Made by a program: the position numbers and the translations under genes. A DNA stretch of 64,000 nt from Candidatus Altimarinota bacterium (GTDB lineage: Bacteria > Patescibacteriota > Gracilibacteria > BD1-5 > UBA6164): assembly GCA_028691535.1 (NCBI GenBank), contig JAQUZB010000002.1, positions 62,001 through 126,000 on the forward strand. The letters run 5' to 3'. Numbering within the stretch: the stretch's first letter is position 1; each line of letters begins with the position of its first letter. Positions 33,587-42,992 of the stretch are shown here, piece by piece. The notes below the pieces were generated by a model. The model was not told where the DNA came from, ran no database searches, and saw nothing but the letters and a program-made list of their open reading frames with translations.

Positions 33587-33647
33587 TATATTTATATAAA
33601 TAATATTAATTTTAATTATAATAGTTTTTAAACTTAAAAAAAGCTTA

Positions 33648-33680
33648 AAAAAAATAACTCTAAAATAGAGTTATTTTTTT
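33648..33680 (-). terminator. Terminator overlapping the ALDH gene end
   Basis: AAAATAACTCTA and TAGAGTTATTTT form a stem that includes the stop at 33671. The 12-bp arm sequence is identical to that of the hairpin at 28378-28412. Confidence 0.75.
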
Positions 33681-35047
33681 CTTGAAACTATTTTTAAATC
33701 ACAAACATCATGAAATCAAAATTCCCCATTTTCTCTTCATAATCAAGAATTTTTTACTCATCAAAATGGATTTGTTGTTGTTTCATAAGAAACATTATTT
33801 AATCATATCATTCATGTCTTTACATCTTTTGAAACATTATCAAAAACATCAATATTTTCAGTAAAAATATATGCTCACAAACCATATTCAGTATCATTTG
33901 CAAGTGAAATAGCTTCATCATAAGTTTTAAAAGAAACTATTGGTAAAACTGGTCAGAAAACTTCCTCATTCCAAACTTGCATATCAAAACTTATATTTGT
34001 TAATAGAGTTGGTGCATAATATGAACCTTCTAAATTTTTTGGTTTATATCATCAAGTAACAATTTTTGCTCATTTAGATAAAGCGTCAGTCATTTGTTTT
34101 TCTATATTTTCTAATTGTTTTAATCAAACAAGTGGTCAAATATCAGTATTTTCATTTTCAGATATTCAAATTATTTTAGATTCAAGAAGTATTTTCAGTT
34201 TTTCAACTACTTCATCATATATATTTTCATGAACTATCAATCTCTTTAATCAATCACAAACTTGACCTCAATTTAAAAATCTTTTATTGTAAATAATTTC
34301 TACTGTTTCATCTATATTTACATCTTCAAAAACAACTCCAGGAGCAGAACCTCACAATTCTACAACAATTGGTATAAATTTTTCAGCAGAAATTTTGTAA
34401 AGTGATTTTCAAACTTTTGTACTACCAGTAAAACAGATCATTTTTATATCTTGTTTTACAAGTATATCTGCAACTTCACTACTTCCATAAACTTCATTAA
34501 AAACATCAGATGGAAAATCAGAATCTACAAAAACTTTTTCAATCATTTTTCAAACTAAACAAGTTTCTTTAGAATGTTTTAAAACAATACTATTTCAAAC
34601 TAATAAACTCTGAATAGTTTGCCGAATAAAAATTGAAAATGGAAAATTCCAAGGAATCATAACTCAAACAACTCATCTTGCTTCATAAAATATTCTATGA
34701 ATTTCAGATTCATTTTCAAAAGTTACTTTTGGTGATAAATATTTTTTTGCATTTTCTAAATACCAATTAAAATAATTTAATCCATTTTCTAATTCAAACT
34801 TTGATTGAGTTATAGGCATTCCCATCTCTCTTGAAATAAGAAGTGAAATTTCATCTTTTCTAATAGAAAATAAATTCATAACTTTTCTTAAATGATTTAT
34901 TCTCTCATCTAAAGTTAGATTTGCCCATTTTACTTGTGCAATCTTAGACTTATTAACTTTTTCTATGATTTCAGATTCACTAGAAATCTCAACTTCACCC
35001 AATAATTTAAAATTTTCAGAAGGGTTTGTAGAATATATTTTTGCCAT
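33671..35047 (-). CDS. NAD(P)-dependent aldehyde dehydrogenase (succinate-semialdehyde type), 458 aa
   Basis: The ALDH fold is marked by VMIPWNFPF (cofactor binding, about residue 130), FTGSTKVGKSL, VVELGGSAPG (general-base Glu) and NGGQVCDGLKR (catalytic Cys). It closes with YETTTNPFGGVKNSGLGRENG and a short Lys-rich end. The length and motifs match the family that oxidises small aldehydes such as succinate semialdehyde or lactaldehyde. The true substrate is open. It is transcribed alone, divergent from the mini-gene at 35179. Confidence 0.92.
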
Positions 35048-35113
35048 AATTGTTTATTAAAAAATACTTATTAATTAAGTATAAAATACTTGTTAAATAT
35101 AATCAAATAATAA

Positions 35114-35141
35114 TTGATTTTTTATTTATTTTTTATATAAT
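35114..35141 (+). promoter_or_regulatory. Promoter of the 49-aa mini-gene
   Basis: TTGATT (35114-35119) and TATAAT (35136-35141) are 16 bp apart. The SD-like GGAG (35167-35170) lies 8 bases before the ATG. Confidence 0.65.
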
Positions 35142-35178
35142 TTACAGCACTAATTTTTCAAAGAACGGAGTGTTTTTA

Positions 35179-35328
35179 ATGAGTGAGTTAGTTTCAATAG
35201 TTAAACGAATATCGATTTTACTATTGTATATTTTTATTATCTCTTTGGCAACATATGTTCCAGAAGATGAAATTAAAAATACAAATATTACTCCTGGAGA
35301 CCAACTAATAATTGATCTTTTCAAGTAA
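35179..35328 (+). CDS. Mini-gene: 49-aa single-span membrane peptide
   Basis: The product MSELVSIVKRISILLLYIFI... has one membrane helix (about residues 10-26) and an acidic/polar tail (PEDEIKNTNITPGDQLIIDLFK). The only Gly is GGA. The stop is TAATAA. It has its own promoter, a GGAG ribosome site and a GC-rich terminator immediately after. It sits in the divergent gap between the ALDH and MBL genes. The family is not recognised; the size and one helix fit a small membrane regulator or toxin-like peptide, with no evidence to choose. Confidence 0.6.
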   Translation: MSELVSIVKRISILLLYIFIISLATYVPEDEIKNTNITPGDQLIIDLFK

Positions 35329-35332
35329 TAAG

Positions 35333-35353
35333 AAGCCCCACTTCGTGGGGCTT
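35333..35353 (+). terminator. GC-rich terminator of the 49-aa mini-gene
   Basis: AAGCCCCAC (35333-35341) and GTGGGGCTT (35345-35353) pair, followed by T-rich sequence. Confidence 0.8.
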
Positions 35354-35421
35354 TTAAATTTATTTTGAAAAAATGAATAAAAAAGTAAAATAGTAAAAAT
35401 TTTAAGAAATAATAAAAAAAT

Positions 35422-36915
35422 ATGAAAATAGACTATTTAGGTCATAGTGAATTTTTGGTAACTATAAAAAATAAATCTGGCGAAGATATAAAGATATTAT
35501 CTGATTCTTGGTTGTCAGATTTTGTTGTTTGAGATATGATGGCGAGAAATCCAAGAATAAAGATAGATTATAATAAACTGCAAAATATAGACGCTATATT
35601 CTTGAGTCATTCTCATCTAGATCATATAGATCCATATACTCTTATAGAAATATTTGAAAAATTAGAAAAAAAGCCTGATATACTTTTGGCTGAAACTTTG
35701 GCTTTTTTAGTGCCTCTTTTTATTAAATATTTACATAATCCAAATATCATAATATTAAAAAATAAAGAAACTATAAGATACAAAGGTTTAGAAATAACAG
35801 GACTTATTTACAAGAATAATTTCCTAACAAATGAAGATGATGTTATGACTTTGTTTGTAGCAAATAATGACGAAATTATCTATAGTGATGTCGATACTGA
35901 ACCTGGAGATAATTTTGAAACAACAGAATTTATGTACAATAAATTCTTTGAAAAAAACTATAAACAAATTGTTTACTTGGCTACCAGAAACGAACTTGAA
36001 TGAAATCTAAAATTAGTAGATGCAAAAAATGTAAAAGAAAGACAAAAGATAGATAGTGAATATAGAGCATTTAGAAAAGAAGAAATAACTCGGGAATATG
36101 AAAAATTTAATGAAGAAGAAATAAACAGTTTTTATAGTGTTCCAAATCTAACAAAGATATTTATCTGACAATGAATTGTTTTTCCTAGAGAAATAAATGA
36201 TGAGATATTTTGTCTAAATACTATGAAATTAGAATATGTAAAAACTCTAGAAGAAAATGCTGCAAAAAAAGCATGATATAAAGTAGCATTTTCATATTTT
36301 AAATGATGACAAAGTTATGTTATAGAAAACAATATAGTTAAAAATACTTGAGATATAGATTATTTAACTGTAAATGAATATATAGATGTGAAACAAGATT
36401 TAAACTTAGATTTTTATAGAAAAATAAAATTTTCTCCATTAAAAAACGAAAAAAGAGATATAAAAGAACAAAAAGAAATAATCCTTGATCTGATAAATAA
36501 TAGGTTCTTCCCTTATGCTCTTGCAAATCTTGAAATGCCTTTAAAAGACATAATCTTAGAAAGTCCTGAGAGGAAGTATGTTATAAAAGTTAGATATGGA
36601 ACAAGTGAAGATTATGAAAATATTTATTATGTTTTTGATTTTGGAAAACTAAAATTTGAAATAGAAAATACAGATAATGATTATTTTAACGAAGATTATT
36701 GGGCAAATGATTTACATGATTTTTATAACTGAACTCAAGAATTATACACAAATTTTCTACATAAATTAGATGAAAAAAAATGATATAGACTTTGGACTTA
36801 CCTATGATCAAATTTTTTAAATAATGATATATTATACAGAAAATATAACTTGCATTTCGAAAGAGCAAAAAATAAAGAAAGTATAAATGAATATGTTTTA
36901 AGTTTTTACAAATAA
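35422..36915 (+). CDS. MBL-fold metallo-hydrolase, 497 aa
   Basis: The N-terminal 220 residues have the metallo-beta-lactamase fold: MKIDYLGHSEFLV, then the metal motif SHSHLDHID (HxHxDH, about residues 56-61), and a later Asp-containing IIYSDVDTE. The C-terminal 270 residues are long, helical and unrecognised, unusual for simple UlaG-like hydrolases. The reaction is unknown; hydrolysis of a phosphoester or lactone is typical. It ends just before a GC-rich double hairpin. Confidence 0.85.
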
Positions 36916-36980
36916 AAAAATCCCCCGGACATGTCCGGGGGTAAAGGGAGGCTGTCGCTGAGACAGCCTGGGGGGAATTT
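36916..36980 (+). other. GC-rich double hairpin
   Basis: A perfect 20-bp palindrome, CCCCCGGACATGTCCGGGGG (36922-36941), is followed by AGGCTGTC/GACAGCCT (36949-36956 with 36962-36969) and a G6 run. The G6 run could instead pair with the upstream C5 run. This is the most GC-rich stretch in the window. It could be the terminator of the MBL gene, a small RNA, or a DNA structure. The interval 36981-37070 shows no feature. Confidence 0.5.
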
Positions 36981-37070
36981 AAGAAAATACCGAAAATTTA
37001 GTGCAAAAGCTCAAAACTTAATACTAACTTAAATACATTATAAAACTATTATTATTAAAGTCAAATCAAA

Positions 37071-37820
37071 ATGATAAGCAAAGAAAAACAAAAATTTATA
37101 AGAAGCTTGTGAGATAAAAAAACAAGGATAGAAGAGTGACTTTTTTTAGTAGAATGAGAAAAGTCTATTTTGGAACTTATAAATTCAGATTTTGAAATAA
37201 AAAATCTATATGTAACTGAAAAATTTAAAGAAAAACATAGTGATAATTTAAAAAACATAGATTATGAAATAAGTGATAGCGAAACAATAGAAAAAATATC
37301 AGTTATTAGATCAAACAATGCTTGAATAGCAATTGTAGTTTCTCCTAAAAATGAAAGTTTAAAACTAGAAAATGACGAATTTATAATAGTTTTAGAAACT
37401 ATAAATGATCCTGGGAATCTATGAACTATCATAAGGATTTGTGATTGGTATTGAATAAAAAAAATAATAGCAAGCATTGAGACTGTAGAATTAACAAATC
37501 CAAAAGTTGTATCTTCAAGTATGTGATCTATTTCTAGAACAAAGATTTTTTACACTGATTTAGAAGAGTATTTCAAAAACAACAAATCCCCTATTTATTG
37601 AGCTTTTCTAGATTGAGAAAATATTCACAATATAGATTTTGAAAAACAAAGATGATGATTTATCATAATATGAAATGAATCTCATGGTATAAGTAAAGAT
37701 ATTGAGAAATTGGTAACTAAAAAAATCACAATTCCAAGATTTTGATTTGCAGAAAGTTTAAATGCTTGAGTTGCAACTTGAATAATTATTGATAATATTT
37801 TTAGAAAAAATAAAATATAA
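37071..37820 (+). CDS. SpoU/TrmH-family RNA 2'-O-methyltransferase, 249 aa
   Basis: The N-terminal substrate-binding part (KKTRIEEGLFLVEGEKSILEL) is followed by the SPOUT knot signatures. These are VVLETINDPGNLGTIIR (motif 1, about residue 110), FIIIGNESHGIS (motif 2) and IPRFGFAESLNAGVATGIII (motif 3). All are the standard RNA 2'-O-ribose methyltransferase (RlmB/TrmH-like) blocks with TGA glycines inside. The target base in rRNA or tRNA is unknown. The gene for a GNAT protein follows nine bases later. Confidence 0.93.
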
Positions 37821-37829
37821 TGATATATT

Positions 37830-38579
37830 ATGACTATAAAAAATATAAAATGGGAATTTGTTAATAACAGAAAAACACTATATAAAGCGTTTTTATCTTG
37901 CAAAAAAATATTTTGAGCAGAAGAATTAGATCCTTATAAATGGTGGATTGAATATTATGAAAATACAAAAAATGGAACAATGAAAAATCCATATTATTGT
38001 CTATTATGATTTCAAAATAATAAGATTATAGCATGAATAAGTTGGAATATTTTTACAATAAATAATATAAAAGTTGCTTGAATCTGATATCTATGGGTAA
38101 GTCAAGAATCATGAATGCAAAATAAATGAATATGAACTTTTTTAATAGAGAAAGTAGAAAATTATTTATTATCTAATTCAGAAAAAAACAACAACAATTT
38201 TTGAATGATAATTCTGGAATCAAATAAAGAAATCCCTGAATTAAATATAAAAAGTTCTGTAGGGTTTTGGGAAAAGAAAGGTTATAAAAAAGTAGAATAT
38301 TTCAATTATTTTTCTCCTTGTGTAAGTTTTGATCCAAAAAATTGAAATAATCTTTTAAAAGATGTTCCATTAGAATTTATGGTAAAAATCTTTAAAAATG
38401 AAGTATTAAAAACAAATTTTTTCAAAGATATGATAGATGAAATATATATAGAATGGTATTCTCAAGATAAAGAAAATTTTGAAAACATAGATGCATTTAA
38501 TAAAGCCAATAAATATATAGAAGATTCTCTATTTAAGATAACAAATACTTTTTCATGAGATGGAATTAAACTAAAATAA
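37830..38579 (+). CDS. GNAT-family N-acetyltransferase, 249 aa
   Basis: The acetyl-CoA binding site shows as VAGIGYLWVSQESGMQNKGIGTFLIEKVENYL (about residues 75-110; motif A with Q/RxxGxG/A as QNKGIG). FWEKKGYKKVEYF gives the C-terminal motif B. The N-terminal and last 80 residues are unrecognised. The acetyl acceptor is unknown. It is co-oriented and 9 bases downstream of the methyltransferase gene, so it is probably in the same transcript. Confidence 0.8.
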
Positions 38580-38605
38580 AAGAAAGACTTACAGTCTTTC
38601 TTTTA
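38579..38605. terminator. Convergent terminator (GNAT / DUF1846)
   Basis: AAAGAAAGACT and AGTCTTTCTTT pair around a short loop. The DUF1846 stop codon lies inside, so the two convergent genes share it. Confidence 0.7.
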
Positions 38606-39638
38606 TTTTGTCGCATCTTTCTAACCATATCATATCTCAATCCCCTCTAGTAATTATTTCTTTATACCAATTATATCTTCTATCAATTTCAGAAATTGAA
38701 GCTTGTTTTACTATTTCATCATTTATTATACAAAATCCAGCCTTATTAATTCCCATATCTGTTGGTGATTTATAAGATCTAGTATAATTTGTTTCTGGTA
38801 AAAAATCTTGTGCCAATTTTGAAACTATTTCAAAAGCTTCTACATCCCTATTATAATTTACACTTTTCATACTATAAGCTTTTTCGTGATACATATCCAT
38901 AGTATTGTAATCTCAAATATCCGCAGTTGCAGCTTCATAAGCCAAATTTACAGGATGATTTAAAGGTAGATTCCATATAGGAAATGTTTCATATTTTGCA
39001 TAACCTGAATCTTGTCACACTTTTTGTTCATGATAGATTTGTCATAAACAAGTAGACATCTTACCACTAGAACTAGCGGCTCAAGTAACCAAAACTAAGT
39101 CTTTTTCTACTTTTATATATTCGTCATTTCAATAACCAGAACTAGATAAAACATTTTTTGTATTACTTGGATAACCTATTATTTCATATCTAAGTGCAGA
39201 AATATATCAGTTTTCTAAAAGTTTATTTTTAAAATTTAAAGAAATGTCTTTATTTTCATCACTTACTCTATTTATAGAAATCTTTGGTTTTATTCAAACT
39301 TCTTTTTCTATATCAGAAATCATATTTAAACAATAATCTACATAATCTATATCTTCACTTGATAATTGTCTATTATTTTTTAAATCACGAGCATTGATAC
39401 AAAAAATAATTTCAGCTTTGTCTTTAAAAGATGAAAATATTTGTTTTTTACTATCTGCAAAGAAACCTGGTAAAACTCTTGATGCATGTGGATCATATAA
39501 AAACTTCCCTCATATTTCTAAGTATAATCTATGTTTAAACTTTGAAATTCTATCTAGGATTGCATTTTTTTGCATTTCTATGTATTTATCACCATCAAAA
39601 CCTGCTTTGTTATAACTTGTAAGATCCGAAGTTTTCAT
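38589..39638 (-). CDS. DUF1846 family protein, short form, 349 aa
   Basis: The start [19 protein letters not shown], then [23 protein letters not shown] and [15 protein letters not shown], are the conserved N-terminal blocks of DUF1846 (UPF0371). The middle carries [20 protein letters not shown], a P-loop-like glycine segment. Usual members are about 490-500 residues, so this one lacks the last third or ends early. The frame closes at TAA (38589-38591) within the shared hairpin. The function of the family is not established. Confidence 0.85.
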
Positions 39639-39645
39639 AAAAAAA

Positions 39646-39675
39646 GACTTATATATTAATTTATATAAGTCTAAC
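39646..39675 (-). terminator. Terminator after the methyltransferase gene
   Basis: AGACTTATATA and TATATAAGTCT pair across a short AT loop, between the methyltransferase stop (39701) and the DUF1846 start. Confidence 0.65.
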
Positions 39676-39700
39676 ATATTTTAAATATTTTTGGAAATAA

Positions 39701-40339
39701 TTATTTCTTTCTAGCAACTAAATCTATAAATCAATTTATACTAGTTGTTCAGTCTATTTTATTGTGAATGTCTTGAAGTTCTTGTATTTCCAATATTTCA
39801 AAATCGAAAAACAATTCTTTTATAAAATCTAGTGTAAAATAATGTTTTATATCATCTCCATTTTTATAAAAATTTTCTCATAATTTTTCTCATTTTCAAA
39901 AATCAGTATCGTCTATACTTTTAACTCTTACAAATATATATCATCATTTTTTCAAAGATTTTTTTATTTTTTTGAATATTTTTATAGTGTCTTCTTTTGA
40001 AAAATAATGCAAAGAATTACAAGCATAAACAACATCATAACAATCTGTTTTAAAATCAAAATCAATAGTATTTCATAATATAGTATTTATATTTAATCTT
40101 TTTTCTTTTGAAATATTAGAAAGATCATTTAAAGCATTTATACTAAAATCAAATGAATTTACATCAAATCATATAGAAGAAAAATATAAACTATCTCTAC
40201 CATTTCAAGCTCATATATCTATTAACTTAAGTCATTTTTCATTAATAAATTTAGGAACTTTTAAAGAAAAATTATTGTTTTCTATAAGTCCTACATTACT
40301 CCATTTTTTATCCCAAAATTTTTGAAAATTTTTATACAT
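39701..40339 (-). CDS. SAM-dependent methyltransferase, 212 aa
   Basis: The Rossmann SAM-binding motif LIDIGAGNGRDSLYF is at about residues 39-53. VNSFDFSINAL is motif post-I and DVVYACNSLHYFSKEDT is motif II. The architecture fits class I methyltransferases (tellurite-resistance TehB-like or tRNA/small-molecule type). Substrate unknown. Neighbours are DUF1846 downstream and the BRO-N gene upstream, both on the minus strand. Confidence 0.85.
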
Positions 40340-40420
40340 AAAATTATTTTACAAAATTAACTTCTTTAAAAAATTGTTCTAAATATATCTCCATATCTAT
40401 ATTTTTAGATTTAATTTAAT

Positions 40421-41239
40421 TTAATTTATTTTTTTCTTATCACTCAAAACATTTTGCTTTGAAATTACTTTTTTCCCTGTTTCTTTTTCTAACTGTTTTC
40501 TAGCAACTCCTGCTACATTTCATCATCTTTTACTTGCTTTTTTTACTTCTTCAAAACCAAGTACATCATCTTCTTTTATTATTTCTGTAGTTGATACTTC
40601 TGCTAACATATTAAAAACTAATTCTAAATTAGTCATATTATCTTTTAGAGATTCTTTTTTTAATCATTTTAAGTCTTTGTATTCACTTGTTGTCATATCT
40701 GACCAAGATTTCAAAATTTCATTTGTTAATATAGCATATTCTACTCCCTCTTTTATTCATCTATCATTCCACTCAGATGTAAGTTCTTTTCTTATATCTA
40801 TAGATTTAAGTCTTTGTTTTATCCAATCTTCACTATATCACTTTTTTCTATAAGTTGAAATAGCTCTTTCTACTGCAAGTTCAGGATCATAAATTTCATT
40901 TATTCTTTCATCTCAAACTTTGGCTAGCCACATCTTAAAAGGTTCAGCTTTTTTACTAGGAACACTTTGAATAAGTCTTAAAATAGTCTTTGTATCTCCT
41001 ACATCTGTAAGATAATTTTTTCAATCTGAAGCTTTTAATTTCAGTTGACTACAATTTGTAGCCAACTCACTTCATTCTTGTTTTAATCTAGTCTTTAAAA
41101 CACTCCAATATTTTCTTGGATTTGGACTTTCAGTCAAAGCACCAATTATATCAACAATTGAAAAATACCAGTCTCCTTTCTCTGAATCCCAAACTTTTCT
41201 AATTTCTTTTTGTTCAAAAATTGCCAATTTTGTTTCCAT
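40421..41239 (-). CDS. BRO-N / DinD-like protein, 272 aa
   Basis: The N-terminal 100 residues fit the BRO family N-terminal domain of phage antirepressors (LAIFEQKEIRKVWDSEKGDW, DIIGALTESPNPRKYWSVLKTRL, QSVPSKKAEPFKMWLAKVG). The later half (KSIDIRKELTSEWNDRGIKE, TTSEYKDLKGLKKESLKDNMTNLELVF, EKETGKKVISKQN) matches the DinD-type C-terminal region. DinD-like proteins are damage-inducible and interact with RecA in E. coli. The copy may be phage-derived or a genuine host gene. Several Gly residues are TGA, so it is adapted to the host code. Confidence 0.88.
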
Positions 41240-41315
41240 ACTTTTAAATTATTTAAGATAAAACTTTGGAGAGCTTTTAATTCATTATATTTAAATAATT
41301 ATTTTATGCAAAAGT

Positions 41316-41355
41316 TTTTATATACTTTTTATATACTTTTTATATACTTAATAAA
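41316..41355. repeat. Short tandem repeat of TTTTTATATAC
   Basis: The 11-base unit TTTTTATATAC is repeated about three times in direct tandem at 41316-41349, in the 512-base gap between the BRO-N and coiled-coil genes. Slipped-strand variation would change the spacing of whatever control elements lie here. Confidence 0.6.
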
Positions 41356-41429
41356 AAGAACTTTTTAAGCTTTTCTTTTTTATAAAATATTACTATTGTA
41401 CTTTTGTGACCAAAAGGTACCAAAAGTCT

Positions 41430-41500
41430 TTAAGAGGAATAACTTTCGCATACAATCTATAGAGTTTCATCTATCGCTTCACGGCGAAATATTCCCCTTA
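41430..41500 (+). ncRNA. Candidate structured RNA 1 (long stem, 34-nt loop)
   Basis: TTAAGAGGAAT (41430-41440) pairs with ATTCCCCTTAA near 41491-41501 with one mismatch. TTTCGC (41444-41449) then pairs with GCGAAA (41484-41489). The loop holds a small inner hairpin (ATAG...CTAT). The duplicated CCAAAAG lies just 5'. No open frame covers the region. It may be a small RNA or a leader; no family is recognised. Confidence 0.4.
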
Positions 41501-41559
41501 AAAATCCCATTGATACATATCGAAAAATATTAATTTGATTTTTATAGTATAATAAATAT

Positions 41560-41705
41560 TCTAAAAGAGCAGACAAAATCCAATCTTATAATATTAAAAA
41601 GGTAGTAAAGGGCAATTTATATTGCCGTATGCTCCTTTATCTTTTTGATATTGTTGGGTTGGATTGTCTGCAAAACATCTAAGGCTTATAAATTGTCCTT
41701 TTTTG
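41560..41705 (+). ncRNA. Candidate structured RNA 2 (rod-shaped, 6S-like?)
   Basis: Nested complementary blocks give a rod of about 103 nt. GCAGAC (41569-41574) pairs with GTCTGC (41666-41671), ATCCAA (41578-41583) with TTGGAT (41659-41664), and AATATT (41590-41595) with GATATT (41647-41652). AAAAAG (41596-41601) pairs with CTTTTT (41641-41646), TAAAG (41606-41610) with CTTTA (41635-41639), and GGCAAT (41611-41616) with ATTGCC (41621-41626). TATAAT (41548-41553) lies 15 bases before the base of the rod, and a T-run (about 41699-41705) ends it. The shape is like 6S RNA, but no conserved sequence of 6S, SRP or tmRNA is recognised. Confidence 0.55.
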
Positions 41706-41751
41706 TTTTAAAAAATAAGTCTCTCCAAATTTATTTTTTTACTTTTCTATT

Positions 41752-42714
41752 ATGAAAAAAATATTGTTCCATCTTTTATTATTTATTTCATTTTTTATTT
41801 GATTTAATAATTTATATGCTGATTTTACTTCAGATATAAAATATTATAATTGATTAATTAACTTGAAAAATAGTGATATTCAAATTCTACAATCTAAAAT
41901 GGATAATTTAGAAGTCGAATATAAAAATTTAATAAATGATGTTGAAAAAAATATTTATATTGAACAACAGCAGTCTGCAGTAAAATTTGCCAGTTTATGA
42001 CTTACATTTTCTTCTTGAGCTGAAAATGCTTCTATAGAGATAGAAAAAAAATGAAAAAAAATGATGGAAGATTTACAAACAGAACTTGATTATAATTTAT
42101 CAGTATATAAGAGAGATATAAATTATTTATTATTTGATATTGATAATTATAAATCTAAAATTACTGACTTAGAAAATCAAAAAAGTGAGCAAGATAAAAT
42201 TGATAATGTTAATAAAGCAATAAATTTTTATGAAGATAGATTTAGTAATAATTTTGAACTTTGAACTACTAATTACAATAAATGAAATTATAATAATGCA
42301 ATAAAATACTTTAAAATTGCTTGTGAAGAATTGCCAGATTATTGAGATGTATATTCTTGTTTTTTCAATATAGGATTATCATATAAAAATATTAAAAATT
42401 ATTCAGATTCTAAATTTTATTTTTTAAAAGCTATTGAAAGCACTAATGATTTAGAAAAAATTCAAGAAGCGAATGATATGTTAAAATTAATAGATGATAA
42501 TATTAAAATAAATTCTGATAAACAAAAGCAAAAAACAGAATTAATATTTAATCAAATAAAAAAACAATTAAATAGAAAATCACAAACACAAAAAAATAAT
42601 TATTATCAATCTTTATTAAAACAATTAAATCCTGTTAAAGATAAGCTTACTTGAGATAAATCAATTATAATTAATCATTTAATATATTTATTAAATCAAG
42701 AAATTAATAAATAA
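41752..42714 (+). CDS. Secreted coiled-coil and TPR protein, 320 aa
   Basis: A signal peptide (MKKILFHLLLFISFFIGFNNLYA) leads into a coiled-coil segment (residues about 40-165), with glutamine- and lysine-rich heptads such as VEYKNLINDVEKNIYIEQQQ. TPR-like helices follow (NYNKGNYNNAIKYFKIACEE, YKNIKNYSDSKFYFLKAIES). The sequence resembles envelope proteins of the CpoB/YbgF type (coiled coil plus TPR), which link cell division to envelope constriction. This identity is tentative. The next gene, for a small secreted peptide, starts 21 bases later. Confidence 0.75.
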
Positions 42715-42735
42715 TTTATATTTTAAAATTTATAT

Positions 42736-42951
42736 ATGAAAAAAATTATTTCAGCAATTATTATTTTTTTACTTTTATGAGTAAATTCTGTATTATGATA
42801 TAGTGTTAAGTATCAAAAATGATATATTAAAAAAAATTGAACTTATGTTCAATGACATTATAAAACTGTTTCAAATAGTAAGAAATCAGATAATTTCTCA
42901 ACTAAATGAAATTATAATCCATATACATGAAAAAAATGATATACAAGATAA
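42736..42951 (+). CDS. Small secreted basic protein with GxYxKxGTYVxGHYKT motif, 71 aa
   Basis: After the signal peptide (MKKIISAIIIFLLLGVNSVLG) the mature part reads GYIKKNGTYVQGHYKTVSNS, then DNFSTKGNYNPYTGKKGYTR. This motif block is very common in small exported bacterial proteins of unknown function, in which the glycine before YTGKKG-type repeats is invariant. Here most of those glycines are TGA, one of the clearest local proofs of UGA = Gly. The gene follows the coiled-coil gene in the same unit. Confidence 0.88.
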
Positions 42952-42955
42952 AAAA

Positions 42956-42992
42956 ATAACTTAGAATTTTAAAATTCTAAGTTATTTTTTTA
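42956..42992. terminator. Convergent terminator (small basic protein / Tex)
   Basis: AACTTAGAATTTT pairs with AAAATTCTAAGTT, followed by T7. It ends both the 42736 gene and the Tex gene, whose stop is at 42990-42992. Confidence 0.8.

Noticed and set aside
40421-41239. Prophage region around the BRO-N gene
   Set aside because: No other phage genes (integrase, terminase, capsid) are next to it, and its codon use matches the host.
41316-41355. CRISPR array
   Set aside because: The tandem units are only 11 bases and have no spacers; no other regularly spaced repeats were seen in the window.
41560-41705. SRP RNA, tmRNA or RNase P RNA
   Set aside because: None of their conserved loops or sequences could be seen; only the rod shape is shared with 6S RNA.
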